This document shows positions 1 through 7,158 of a DNA stretch of 7,480 nucleotides, piece after piece. The stretch is taken from assembly GCA_046734455.1 (NCBI GenBank), contig JBKPRJ010000044.1:1-7480 (forward strand), read 5' to 3'. Position numbers and translations under genes: made by a program. The DNA comes from DATEOR01 sp046734455 (lineage in GTDB: Bacteria > Actinomycetota > Thermoleophilia > Gaiellales > Gaiellaceae). Position 1 is the first letter of the stretch; each line of letters starts with the position of its first letter. The notes under the pieces are model-generated. The model was not told the origin of the DNA, did no database searches, and saw only the letters and a program-made list of their open reading frames with translations.

Positions 1-858
1 CTCGTCTCGGTCGTCGTGCCATTTCGGAATGCGGAGCGGTTTCTCGGCGAGGCGATCGAGAGCGTCACAGCCCAGACCTATGGGAACTGGGAGCTTCTGC
101 TCGTCGACGACGGGTCGACCGACGAAAGTCCGAAAATCGCCCGGCGACTCGCCCGGGAGCGGGCCGACCGAGTGTTTGTCCTCGGACATCCGAGTGGCCG
201 CTCCCAGGGTGCCGCGGCGACGCGCAACCTCGGCATCGCCGAGGCCCGGGGCGAGTATGTCGCGTTTCTCGACGCGGACGATGTGTGGGTCCCGGGCAAG
301 CTGCAGGAGCAGACCGACGCCCTAGCCTCGTTCCCTGAAGTCGCAATGGTCTACGGCGTCTCGTGTTGGTGGTACAGCTGGCAAGGCGACCGCGATCAGC
401 CGCGCGACCGTGTCGAGCCCCTGGGCGTCCACGCAGGAGTTCCCTTGCCGCCGCGCTCGCTCCTCCGCCCCTTCTTCGCCGACCAAACCGCCGCCATCCC
501 CAACCCGACCAATCTCCTCGTGCGGCGGAGCGCGCTTAGCGGGGTCGGCGATTTCGAGGAAACAGTCCCGAACGGTTACGAAGATCAAGCGTTCTGCGCC
601 AAGGTGGTCACTCATCATCCCGTGCTTCCCCTCGATCGGTGCTGGGACCGATATCGCCAGCATCCGGAATCGCTGACCGCGAGGCTCGCTTCCAACGGGG
701 GCGCGTTCACGGCGCGCGCAGCGTTCCTCGACTGGCTGATCGCGTACTTAAGGGCAGTCGGAGTCGACCACCGACTCACCCAGGCTCTCCGGCGCCAAAA
801 ACGAGTCTATGCGCATCCGCGCGTCGGCCGGTTCTTGGGACGGCTCCGCGATGCGTAG
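1..858 (+). CDS. Family 2 glycosyltransferase (GT-A fold), 5'-partial
   Basis: Likely transfers a sugar from a nucleotide-sugar donor to a growing surface glycan on the cytoplasmic side of the membrane. The reading frame is open from base 1 and starts with LVSVVVPFRNAERFL, the usual first strand of a GT2 domain, so only a few N-terminal residues should be missing; the GTG at 16 falls inside this strand and is not a credible start. Counting from base 1, the nucleotide-binding VDDGSTD is at residues 35-41, the DxD-type metal/donor motif FLDADDVW at 89-96, and a likely catalytic-base motif YEDQAF at 193-198 after the acceptor-side segment NPTNLLVRRSAL. There are no membrane segments. It overlaps the following methyltransferase gene by 8 bp. 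Sugar and linkage specificity cannot be read from the sequence. Family assignment is secure; the exact product is not. Confidence 0.93.
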   Translation, partial: LVSVVVPFRNAERFLGEAIESVTAQTYGNWELLLVDDGSTDESPKIARRLARERADRVFVLGHPSGRSQGAAATRNLGIAEARGEYVAFLDADDVWVPGKLQEQTDALASFPEVAMVYGVSCWWYSWQGDRDQPRDRVEPLGVHAGVPLPPRSLLRPFFADQTAAIPNPTNLLVRRSALSGVGDFEETVPNGYEDQAFCAKVVTHHPVLPLDRCWDRYRQHPESLTARLASNGGAFTARAAFLDWLIAYLRAVGVDHRLTQALRRQKRVYAHPRVGRFLGRLRDA

Positions 859-1645
859 CCTCACGCGGTCTGCGCGGTGGCCGGTCTTTCGCCAACTGCG
901 ATGCGCGCAATTCAGGCGGATGCGCCCTCTTGCTGATGGCCGACATCGCGGGACCCCCGTCGTACGGCACTACTGGACGGAGTTCCTCACCAAGCATCAG
1001 GAGGACATCCGGGGCCACGGCCTCGAGGTGGGGACGACCGAAACGATCCGTCGTTTCGGGGGTGCCCGGCTCGCGAGCGCGGATGCGATCGACCTCGAGC
1101 GTCACAGTCCGGACGTCACCGTCGTGGCCGATCTCACGGCGGCGGACGAAATCCCTTCGGATGCGTACGACTGCTTCGTGAACCAGTTCACCATGCACCT
1201 GGTCTACGACCTCGACTCCGCCCTGTACCACTCGCTGCGGATCCTCAAGCCCGGCGGGACGCTCCTCGTCAACTTTCCCAGCGTCGAATATCTCTTCGAG
1301 CGAGGTCTGGACATGGGGACGGGCGCGCCGCTGTTCGTCTTCTGGCAATTCACTCCGCTGCAGGTGGAAAACCTGCTTCGCAGGGCGGGCCTGGAAGCCG
1401 AAGACTTCGACGTCGAGCTCTACGGGAACCTCTTCACGCGTATCGCCTACCAGATGAACATGGCCGCCGAGGAGCTCACAGCGGGCGAGCTGGGTCATGT
1501 CGACGCGGGGCATCCGCTGCTCATCTGCGTCCGTGCCGTCAAGCCCCCCGAATGGCCTGACCGAAAACCCGAACGTTGCGAACCCTGGGTGCCGGACGTA
1601 GCACCCGTGCGCTGGACTCCCGAAGCCGGGCACTATGCAACGTGA
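851..1645 (+). CDS. Class I SAM-dependent methyltransferase of glycan-cluster type
   Basis: A 264-residue cytoplasmic protein that probably methylates a sugar or glycan intermediate using S-adenosylmethionine. An N-terminal segment with RGTPVVRHYWTEFL (about residues 33-46) leads to GLEVG plus RRFGG, the position of SAM motif I. Then come VVADLTAADEIPSDAYDCF, the region equivalent to motifs II-IV, HLVYDLDSAL, and the strong motif LRILKPGGTLLVNFP. The C-terminal part (FWQFTPLQVENLL, ELYGN, AAEELTAGEL, ICVRAVKP) matches my recollection of a family of methyltransferases that sit among glycosyltransferases. The classical GxGxG loop is degenerate, which I believe is usual in this family. I chose ATG 851 because it overlaps the previous stop by 8 bp and has a purine-rich GGGACGG seven bases upstream; an in-frame ATG at 809 would overlap by 50 bp. 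The methylated substrate is unknown. Confidence 0.85.
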   Translation: MRSLTRSARWPVFRQLRCAQFRRMRPLADGRHRGTPVVRHYWTEFLTKHQEDIRGHGLEVGTTETIRRFGGARLASADAIDLERHSPDVTVVADLTAADEIPSDAYDCFVNQFTMHLVYDLDSALYHSLRILKPGGTLLVNFPSVEYLFERGLDMGTGAPLFVFWQFTPLQVENLLRRAGLEAEDFDVELYGNLFTRIAYQMNMAAEELTAGELGHVDAGHPLLICVRAVKPPEWPDRKPERCEPWVPDVAPVRWTPEAGHYAT

Positions 1646-2969
1646 CGGCGACCTTCAGGATGCGACGCCGACGGTCGCGCTCCTTCCGTGGGGCAACGTG
1701 CTCGAGGACTTCCTCGACCCGCTCGGCGTGTCGCTGGAGACATTCATCGACAGTTTCCGGGGCAGCTGGATCTTCGGGTACGCAACGGCGCTCGAGCGCG
1801 CGGGGATGCGACCGGTTCTTTTCTACACCTCGCGACAGGTGCGCGCGCCGCGCCGTGTCACCCACAAGCCGACCGGCACCGTCATGCACCTCTTGCCGGC
1901 CCCGTTCGTCTATCGCCTCATCGCGCGCCGCATGGTGTACCCCTACGGCCAAACTCTGACCGAGATGTTCGGGGACATTCGCGGCGCACGACGCGTGCTG
2001 CTGCCGTTGTACCGGGTCGCCAAGGAGCTTGCGCTCTACAGCGCGACACCGCCCGTCGCTCTGGAGAAGGCACTTCGCAGCGAGGGCTGCAAGACGCTCG
2101 TGTGCCAGGAGTACGAATATCCTCGGTTCGACGTCTGCGTTCTCCTGGGGCGCCTGACGAGACGGAACGTCTTCGGCTGTTTTCAAGGGGGCAACTATCG
2201 GCACGGGAGGCTGGAAGGCGTCGTGCGCCCCCACTCCATCCACGCCGCGACGGGACTCATCGTCGGCTCGCAATCAGAAGTCGAGCGGATCCTCTCCGTC
2301 TACGGATCGCACGTGAGGAACGTCGCGCGCATCGCAAATCCGGTCGACACCGATCTCTGGCGGCGAAGCGGCCGGGACCGGGCGAGAAATGAGCTCGGAC
2401 TGCCGCGCGATGCCGTCGTGGCCGTTTGGCATGGCCGTGTCGCGATCGACAAGAAGGGCCTCGATCTTCTCCTCGATGCCTGGGCACAGATTCGAGCGAC
2501 ACGCGCGAGAGGGGACGCACGCCTCCTCCTCATCGGCACGGGGGACGACGCCCCGAAGCTCGAGGATCGCCTTCAGACATCCGGGTCCGAGGACGTCTGC
2601 TGGATCGATCGCTTCCTGAACGACGAGGCGACCGTTCGACGCTACCTCTCCGCCGGCGACGTGTACGTGTTCCCGTCGCGGTACGAGGGCTTCCCGGTGG
2701 CGCCGCTCGAAGCAATGGCCTGCGGTCTTCCGCTCGTGGCCACGGACGTCCAGGGCATGCGCGAGATTCTCCCGGATGGCGAGGATTCGGGAGGGCTACT
2801 CGTGCCGCGTGAGGACGTGGCGGCGCTCGCGACCGAGCTCGGCGCGCTCCTCGATGACGGCCCGCGCCGCGACCGGCTGGGGCGGGCAGCACGACGACGG
2901 GTCGAATCCGCCTTCTCCCTCGACGCGACGGGCGAACAGCTTCGATCTCTCTTCGGTGCGGCGCCGTGA
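1635..2969 (+). CDS. Family 4 glycosyltransferase (GT-B fold)
   Basis: A 444-residue cytoplasmic retaining-type glycosyltransferase, the normal length for a two-domain GT-B enzyme. The N-terminal Rossmann half, the acceptor side, runs to about residue 245 and contains GSWIFGYATALERAGMRPV. The C-terminal donor-binding half holds ANPVDTDLW, HGR at 266-268 followed by KKGLDLLLDAW from 273, LLLIGTGDD, and the signature PSRYEGFPVAPLEAMACG at 347-364. In that signature E351 and E359 form the EX7E motif that contacts the nucleotide-sugar. The terminal helix region ends in a basic RRRVESAFSLD stretch. There is no signal peptide or membrane segment. The ATG start overlaps the methyltransferase stop by 11 bp; only a weak GGG lies upstream, consistent with coupled translation. 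Family is certain; donor and acceptor are unknown. Confidence 0.94.
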   Translation: MQRDGDLQDATPTVALLPWGNVLEDFLDPLGVSLETFIDSFRGSWIFGYATALERAGMRPVLFYTSRQVRAPRRVTHKPTGTVMHLLPAPFVYRLIARRMVYPYGQTLTEMFGDIRGARRVLLPLYRVAKELALYSATPPVALEKALRSEGCKTLVCQEYEYPRFDVCVLLGRLTRRNVFGCFQGGNYRHGRLEGVVRPHSIHAATGLIVGSQSEVERILSVYGSHVRNVARIANPVDTDLWRRSGRDRARNELGLPRDAVVAVWHGRVAIDKKGLDLLLDAWAQIRATRARGDARLLLIGTGDDAPKLEDRLQTSGSEDVCWIDRFLNDEATVRRYLSAGDVYVFPSRYEGFPVAPLEAMACGLPLVATDVQGMREILPDGEDSGGLLVPREDVAALATELGALLDDGPRRDRLGRAARRRVESAFSLDATGEQLRSLFGAAP

Positions 2970-4012
2970 GCAGGGCGCTGCGCCGAGCGGGTCGGCGACT
3001 CCGCGAACTCCCACGTCGGGGACGGTCCACGGCTCCGTTCGTCCTCCTCTACCACCGGGTCTCCACACCGTCCTCGGATCCACAGCTCTTGTCTGTCGCC
3101 CCCAAGCGGTTCTCTCAGCATCTCGATCTCGTCGCCGAGCACTACCAGCCGTTGAAGCTCGTGGAGCTTCTCGCCCGTCTGCGTGAGGGCGACCCGGTAG
3201 ACCGGTGTCTCGCGCTGACGTTCGACGACGGGTACGCGGACAACCTGCTCCAGGCGAAGCCCCTCCTCGAGGAACGAGGTGTACCGGCAACGGTCTTCAC
3301 CGCGACCGCCCATGTGCGAGACCAGCAGCCTTTCTGGTGGGACGAGCTCGAACAGCTACTGCTCGAGCCGGGGCGTCTGCCACCGGTCCTCCTGATCCCG
3401 ATCAGCGGGAGTGAGCTTCGATTCGAGCTCGGCGGCGACGCAGACTACGGTCGGGAGACCGCCGCCGCACGACAGAGTTGGTCAATACTCGACGCCCGCG
3501 ACCCTGGGCCGCGCCAGGCCGTCTACCGAGAGCTCGCCGGACGCCTGAAAACGCTCGACAGTCCAGAGCGCGAGTCGGCGCTCGATGCCATGCGCGCCGT
3601 CTCGAGTCGGGACCGAGGTGACGGCGGATCCAGCGCTCGGCCACTCAGCGGGGAAGAGCTCTCGAAACTGGCAGAGAGTGACCTAATCGAGATTGGTGCG
3701 CACACCCAATCCCACCCGGTGCTCGCGAAGCTCGCCCCCGCGGAGCAAGCCGAGGAGATCGCTGGCAGCAAGGCGTTCCTCGAGGAGGCGCTCGCCAGGC
3801 CCATCGAGTCGTTCGCGTATCCCTACGGATCGTCGGCGGATTTCGACGAAAGCACGGTTCTTGCCGTGGCCGCTGCGGGGTTCGAGCATGCCTGTACGTC
3901 GCTCCCCGGCCGCCTCGCGCCCGGTACACATCCGCTACGGGTTCCACGGATCGTCGTTCGCGACTGGACCGCCGAACAACTCGAATTGGAGCTCGCGAAG
4001 GTGGGCGCCTGA
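2966..4012 (+). CDS. Polysaccharide deacetylase family protein (NodB homology domain)
   Basis: A 348-residue carbohydrate esterase 4 family protein, expected to remove N- or O-acetyl groups from a glycan or lipid-linked sugar with a divalent metal. The leading strand FVLLYHRV is followed by TFDDGY at 85-90, where D87 would be the catalytic base and D88 a metal ligand. HTQSH at 246-250 gives the two metal-binding histidines H246 and H250, and FAYPYG at 283-288 is the later groove motif. The TFDDGY to HxxxH spacing is about 155 residues, longer than the roughly 50 typical of NodB; the extra segment includes FWWDELEQLLL and seems characteristic of a glycan-cluster subgroup. The N-terminus is arginine-rich (MSRALRRAGRRLREL) with no signal peptide, so a cytoplasmic or membrane-surface location is likely. 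The start is GTG in a 4-bp GTGA overlap with the previous stop. No clear Shine-Dalgarno site is visible, so it probably relies on translational coupling. Confidence 0.9.
   Translation: MSRALRRAGRRLRELPRRGRSTAPFVLLYHRVSTPSSDPQLLSVAPKRFSQHLDLVAEHYQPLKLVELLARLREGDPVDRCLALTFDDGYADNLLQAKPLLEERGVPATVFTATAHVRDQQPFWWDELEQLLLEPGRLPPVLLIPISGSELRFELGGDADYGRETAAARQSWSILDARDPGPRQAVYRELAGRLKTLDSPERESALDAMRAVSSRDRGDGGSSARPLSGEELSKLAESDLIEIGAHTQSHPVLAKLAPAEQAEEIAGSKAFLEEALARPIESFAYPYGSSADFDESTVLAVAAAGFEHACTSLPGRLAPGTHPLRVPRIVVRDWTAEQLELELAKVGA
3998..4004 (+). promoter_or_regulatory. Ribosome binding site for the second family 2 glycosyltransferase
   Basis: AAGGTGG lies inside the last codons of the deacetylase gene, seven bases before ATG 4012. 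It resembles the anti-16S consensus AAGGAGG with one mismatch and is the best Shine-Dalgarno match at any junction in the window. It supports ATG 4012 as the start, at a TGATG stop/start junction. Confidence 0.7.
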
Positions 4013-4995
4013 TGCCGGACGTTCAAACAGGCGGCCTCCCGACACCTCAGCCTCTGACACCGGCCGGATCTGCGGCCGTCGTCGTCGTGAGCTTCAACAC
4101 GCGCGATCTCCTCGAGGACTGCCTTGCCTCCGTGGTTGCCGAGAAACCGGGCACGGTCGTCGTGGTCGACAACGCCTCCTCGGACGGCAGCCGTGAGATG
4201 GTGCGCGAGGCATTTCCAGACGTGGAGCTCGTCGCCAACACGACCAATCACGGCTACGGAGCGGGGGCGAATCTGGGGATCGCCCAGTGCGCGGAACCGC
4301 ACGTGATCTTGCTCAACGGAGACACAATGCTCCGCCCGGGCGCGATCTCCGCCCTCGTGGGAGAGCTCGGCCGGCACCGCCGTGCCGGGATCGTGGGACC
4401 ACGCCTCCTGAACGAGGACGGGACGGTCCAGGATTCGTGCTTCCAGTTTCCTCGACCGCTGCAGATGGCGCTTCGAATGACGTTTCTCGGCACCCTGGCC
4501 GATCGCCTTCCACCACTGCACCGGCGGTACCAGTACTCGTGGTCGCCCGATACCTCCGAGGCGGTGCCCTGGGTCCTTGGTGCCGCGCTTGCGCTCCGCC
4601 GTGATGCATTCTCCGAGGTCGGGGGCTTCGACCCGTCCTTTTTCATGTACTCCGAGGAGGTCGATCTCGCGTACAGGCTCGCGATGGCGGGATGGCAGAC
4701 ACGTTTCACGCCGCATGCCCAGGTCCTGCACGTCGGTGGCGCGAGTGCGCGGCAGTACCCGGTCGAGATGGAGATGCGCCGCAGCTCCGGAACGCGCCAC
4801 TTCTACCGAAAGCACTACTCGCCGGCGGCGATGCGGTTTCTGTCGGTTCTCGTGAGGTACCGGATGGTCCACAATCTCGTGCGCGACGCTGTCCGCCTGC
4901 GCCTCACCCAGGAGCCTGCGCAGCGCTCGCTCCTTGCCGAGCGCAGGGCGACCTGGCTCAGAATCCTGCGACGTTGGAATGAAGATGGGCTCTGA
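4012..4995 (+). CDS. Family 2 glycosyltransferase, rhamnosyltransferase-like
   Basis: A 327-residue GT-A enzyme that probably adds a sugar to the lipid-linked glycan in the cytoplasm. The core begins at AVVVVSFNTRDLLEDCL (about 22-38), after a short proline-rich leader of some 20 residues. Then follow VVVDNASSDGS at 50-60, the NHGYGAGANLG motif at 79-89 typical of WbbL/RfbF-type rhamnosyltransferases, and LLNGDT at 100-105 as the DxD equivalent. GGFDPSFFMYSEEVDLAYRL starts at 204, with E215, E216 and D218 as the acidic cluster that contributes the catalytic base. A C-terminal segment of about 60 residues is basic and partly hydrophobic (FYRKHYSPAAMRFLSVLVRYR), perhaps for membrane association. 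The start sits in TGATG, sharing one base with the deacetylase stop, with a good ribosome binding site. No dTDP-rhamnose synthesis genes are in view, so rhamnose is only a family-based guess. Confidence 0.92.
   Translation: MPDVQTGGLPTPQPLTPAGSAAVVVVSFNTRDLLEDCLASVVAEKPGTVVVVDNASSDGSREMVREAFPDVELVANTTNHGYGAGANLGIAQCAEPHVILLNGDTMLRPGAISALVGELGRHRRAGIVGPRLLNEDGTVQDSCFQFPRPLQMALRMTFLGTLADRLPPLHRRYQYSWSPDTSEAVPWVLGAALALRRDAFSEVGGFDPSFFMYSEEVDLAYRLAMAGWQTRFTPHAQVLHVGGASARQYPVEMEMRRSSGTRHFYRKHYSPAAMRFLSVLVRYRMVHNLVRDAVRLRLTQEPAQRSLLAERRATWLRILRRWNEDGL
4974..4978 (+). promoter_or_regulatory. Weak ribosome binding site deciding the permease start
   Basis: TTGGA lies six bases before ATG 4985. It abuts the alternative in-frame ATG at 4979, where it would be too close to work. 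This spacing is the reason for preferring 4985; the difference is only two residues. Confidence 0.4.
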
Positions 4996-5890
4996 AACGA
5001 CGAGCAAGTCTGCGACGAGCTTGCACACAGAGGCAGGCACCCAGCTCGCCGGCACGGAAACGCGGTTCACGCACCCCGTGACCGTCATCAGGCCCCCTGG
5101 GCGCTGGGGCGCGCTCGATCCACGGGAGGTCTGGCGCTACCGGGAGCTTCTCTACTTCCTCGTGTGGCGCGATCTCAAGGTGCGCTACAAGCAAACCGCC
5201 TTCGGTGGGGGATGGGCGATCCTGCAGCCGTTTCTGACGATGGTCGTCTTCTCGATCGTCTTCGGGCGGTTCATCGACGTCCCTTCGGACGGTGTCCCCT
5301 ATCCGGTGTTCTCGTACACCGCGCTGCTGCCGTGGACCCTCTTCGCCGGCGGCGTCGCGCGGGCGGGAAACAGCCTCATCCAGGATCCGAATCTCCTCTC
5401 GAAGGTGTACTTCCCCCGCGTCGCACTGCCCGTGGCGGCTGTCTCCTCGCTCCTGCTGGACTTTTGCGTCGCCTTCGTGATCCTTCTCGGCTTGATGGTC
5501 TACTACGAGATCGCCCCGGGAGCGGCAGTGCTTGCCGTTCCCGGCTTCCTGCTGCTCGCCTACGTCGTGACCGTCGGCGTCGGCCTGTGGCTGTCGGCCC
5601 TGAACGTGAAGTACCGGGACATCAACTACGTCATCCCGCTTCTCGTCCAATTCTGGCTTTTCCTCACCCCCATCGCCTATCCGGTCAGCCTCGTCCCCGA
5701 GCAATGGCAGACGGTCTACAGCCTGAACCCAATGGTTGGCGTCGTCGAGGGCTTTCGCTGGGCGCTCCTCGGGACCAGCGGCCTCTCCCTCGGCGTCCTC
5801 CTCGCGTCGAGCGCTACCGCCTTGATGCTCCTCACTGTCGGGTCTCTCTACTTCCGGCGTACCGAGCGCGAGTTCGCCGACGTGGTGTGA
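4985..5890 (+). CDS. wzm: ABC-2 type polysaccharide export permease (Wzm/TagG/KpsM-like)
   Basis: The inner-membrane channel subunit of an ABC transporter that moves a completed lipid-linked polysaccharide across the cytoplasmic membrane. With ATG 4985 the protein has 301 residues: a hydrophilic Thr/Ser-rich N-terminus of about 45 residues, the amphipathic interface segment WRDLKVRYKQT (61-71), then about six hydrophobic segments near 77-95, 106-124, 146-172, 179-204, 215-235 and 267-289. Family hallmarks are WAILQPFLTM, LLPWTLF, LLSKVYFPR (137-145), LNVKYRDINYVIPLL (206-220), TPIAYP, NPMVGVVEGFRWALLG and the tail FRRTEREFADVV. The gene overlaps the upstream glycosyltransferase by about 11 bp and is followed two bases later by its ATPase. 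ATG 4979 (303 residues) is an alternative start. Symbol given by family role; the exported glycan is unknown. Confidence 0.94.
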   Translation: MGSETTSKSATSLHTEAGTQLAGTETRFTHPVTVIRPPGRWGALDPREVWRYRELLYFLVWRDLKVRYKQTAFGGGWAILQPFLTMVVFSIVFGRFIDVPSDGVPYPVFSYTALLPWTLFAGGVARAGNSLIQDPNLLSKVYFPRVALPVAAVSSLLLDFCVAFVILLGLMVYYEIAPGAAVLAVPGFLLLAYVVTVGVGLWLSALNVKYRDINYVIPLLVQFWLFLTPIAYPVSLVPEQWQTVYSLNPMVGVVEGFRWALLGTSGLSLGVLLASSATALMLLTVGSLYFRRTEREFADVV

Positions 5891-5892
5891 GC

Positions 5893-7158
5893 ATGGGTTC
5901 GGTCGCGGTTCGAGCCGAAGGGCTGGGCAAGCGCTACCGGATCGGCGCCGGCGCCGCGTACGGCTCGCTCCGTGAGGCACTGACGAAGACGGCCCAGGCC
6001 CCCGTTCGAGCCCTTCGGGGCGGAAGGAAGAAGCCGCCTCTGTTCTGGGCGCTCCAGGACGTCGATCTCCAAGTCGGCCGAGGAGAGGTGCTCGGGATCA
6101 TCGGCCGAAACGGCGCGGGAAAGAGCACGCTTCTTCGCATCCTTTCGCGTGTGACGGCGCCCACCACCGGGCTAGCGGAGCTGCATGGACGAGTCGGCGC
6201 GCTCCTGGAGGTGGGAACTGGCTTTCACGCCGAGCTCACCGGACGCGAGAACATCTACCTGAACGGCGCAATCCTCGGCATGCCGAGGGCCGACATCCGA
6301 CGCAAGTTCGACGCCATCGTCGACTTCGCCGAGTTCGAGCAGTTCCTCGACACCCCTGTCAAGCGGTATTCGAGCGGGATGTACATGCGCCTCGCGTTCT
6401 CGATCGCCGCCCACCTCGAGCCAGAGATCCTGATCGTGGACGAGGTCCTCGCCGTCGGGGACGCCGCGTTCCAGAAGAAATGTCTCGGAAAAATGGGAAC
6501 CGTGGCCGGGGAGGGCCGAACCGTTCTGTTCGTCAGTCACAACATGCCCGCAGTCCAATCGCTCTGCGACCGGGCCGTGTGGCTGCAAGGCGGCCGGATC
6601 GTCGACGAGGGCTCTCCGGCCGGCGTCATCCGACGCTATCTCGAATCGGAAGCCGAGACGACCGCCGTTCCGCTCGAGGATCGGGCCGACCGACTTGGCG
6701 ACGGGAGCGTCACGATCACGTCTCTGCAGGTCGAGAGCACGGATCCCGACAGAGTCATCCGACCGACAAGCCGCCTTCTCATACGAATCGGCTATCGAAG
6801 CGAACGCCCGGTTCGCCATCCGCAATTCGTCGTCTCGGTCTCGGATCACCTCGGGGTCGGACTCTTCGTGCTCCACAACGAGTTCACGAATCACTTGCCC
6901 GACTCGCTCCCACCGGAAGGCGTCGTGACCTGCGAGACCGACCCGATCAACCTCACCCCCGGCCGCTGCGTCGTCCACCTGGAGGTTCTCAAGGGCAACG
7001 TTCGGGCCGACTACGTTCCGTACGCTGCCGCCTTCGACATCGAATACGACGACGTGTACGGGACCGGAATGCTGCCGCCGCGCGAATGGGTCCGCTACCT
7101 CGTCGGTCAGCGATGGTGGGTCGAGGACGAGACGAGTCCGCCCGAGGCAGCACCGTGA
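5893..7158 (+). CDS. wzt: Polysaccharide ABC transporter ATPase with C-terminal Wzt-C domain
   Basis: A 421-residue cytoplasmic ATPase that powers glycan export together with the permease encoded just upstream. The nucleotide-binding domain fills about residues 1-250. The opening AVRAEGLGKRYRIG is typical of Wzt, Walker A is GRNGAGKST at 71-79, and LLEVGTGFHAELTGRENIYL surrounds the Q-loop position. The ABC signature is YSSGMYMRLAF at 159-169, Walker B is ILIVDEVLAVGD at 179-190 with catalytic E184, and the H-loop is H216. From about residue 265 (GDGSVTITSLQVES) to the end is a predicted beta-rich region with LTPGRCVVHLEV, matching the Wzt-C fold that in E. coli O8/O9a binds the modified end of the polysaccharide. 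ATG 5893 was chosen; a GTG at 5887 forming a GTGA overlap with the permease stop is a real alternative and adds two residues. Confidence 0.95.
   Translation: MGSVAVRAEGLGKRYRIGAGAAYGSLREALTKTAQAPVRALRGGRKKPPLFWALQDVDLQVGRGEVLGIIGRNGAGKSTLLRILSRVTAPTTGLAELHGRVGALLEVGTGFHAELTGRENIYLNGAILGMPRADIRRKFDAIVDFAEFEQFLDTPVKRYSSGMYMRLAFSIAAHLEPEILIVDEVLAVGDAAFQKKCLGKMGTVAGEGRTVLFVSHNMPAVQSLCDRAVWLQGGRIVDEGSPAGVIRRYLESEAETTAVPLEDRADRLGDGSVTITSLQVESTDPDRVIRPTSRLLIRIGYRSERPVRHPQFVVSVSDHLGVGLFVLHNEFTNHLPDSLPPEGVVTCETDPINLTPGRCVVHLEVLKGNVRADYVPYAAAFDIEYDDVYGTGMLPPREWVRYLVGQRWWVEDETSPPEAAP
7144..7147 (+). promoter_or_regulatory. Ribosome binding site for the sulfotransferase gene
   Basis: GAGG sits seven bases before GTG 7155, within the last codons of the ATPase gene. 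It favours 7155 over the next in-frame GTG at 7179. Confidence 0.5.

Noticed and set aside
809..850. Upstream ATG 809 as the methyltransferase start.
   Set aside because: It would overlap the preceding gene by 50 bp and add a non-family leader; ATG 851 has a better overlap and a purine-rich upstream site.
776..1633. A 285-codon open frame on the - strand opposite the methyltransferase.
   Set aside because: Shadow frame with no recognisable motifs; the + strand gene is supported by family landmarks and overlap spacing.
3823..5088. A 421-codon open frame on the - strand.
   Set aside because: It lies antisense to the deacetylase end and the second GT2 gene, both with strong family motifs. The translation shows no recognisable domain and is explained by high third-position GC.
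5164..5892. The ATPase reading frame stays open for 243 codons upstream of its start, across most of the permease gene, suggesting a 664-residue fusion.
   Set aside because: The upstream translation is rich in Arg, Pro and Ser with no domain character, and the permease frame there has clear family motifs and membrane segments. It is a GC-driven open shadow frame; the ATPase proper starts at 5893 (or 5887).
4958..5980. A 340-codon open frame on the - strand opposite the permease.
   Set aside because: Highly charged, low-complexity translation that mirrors the hydrophobic permease codons; no domain or plausible start context.
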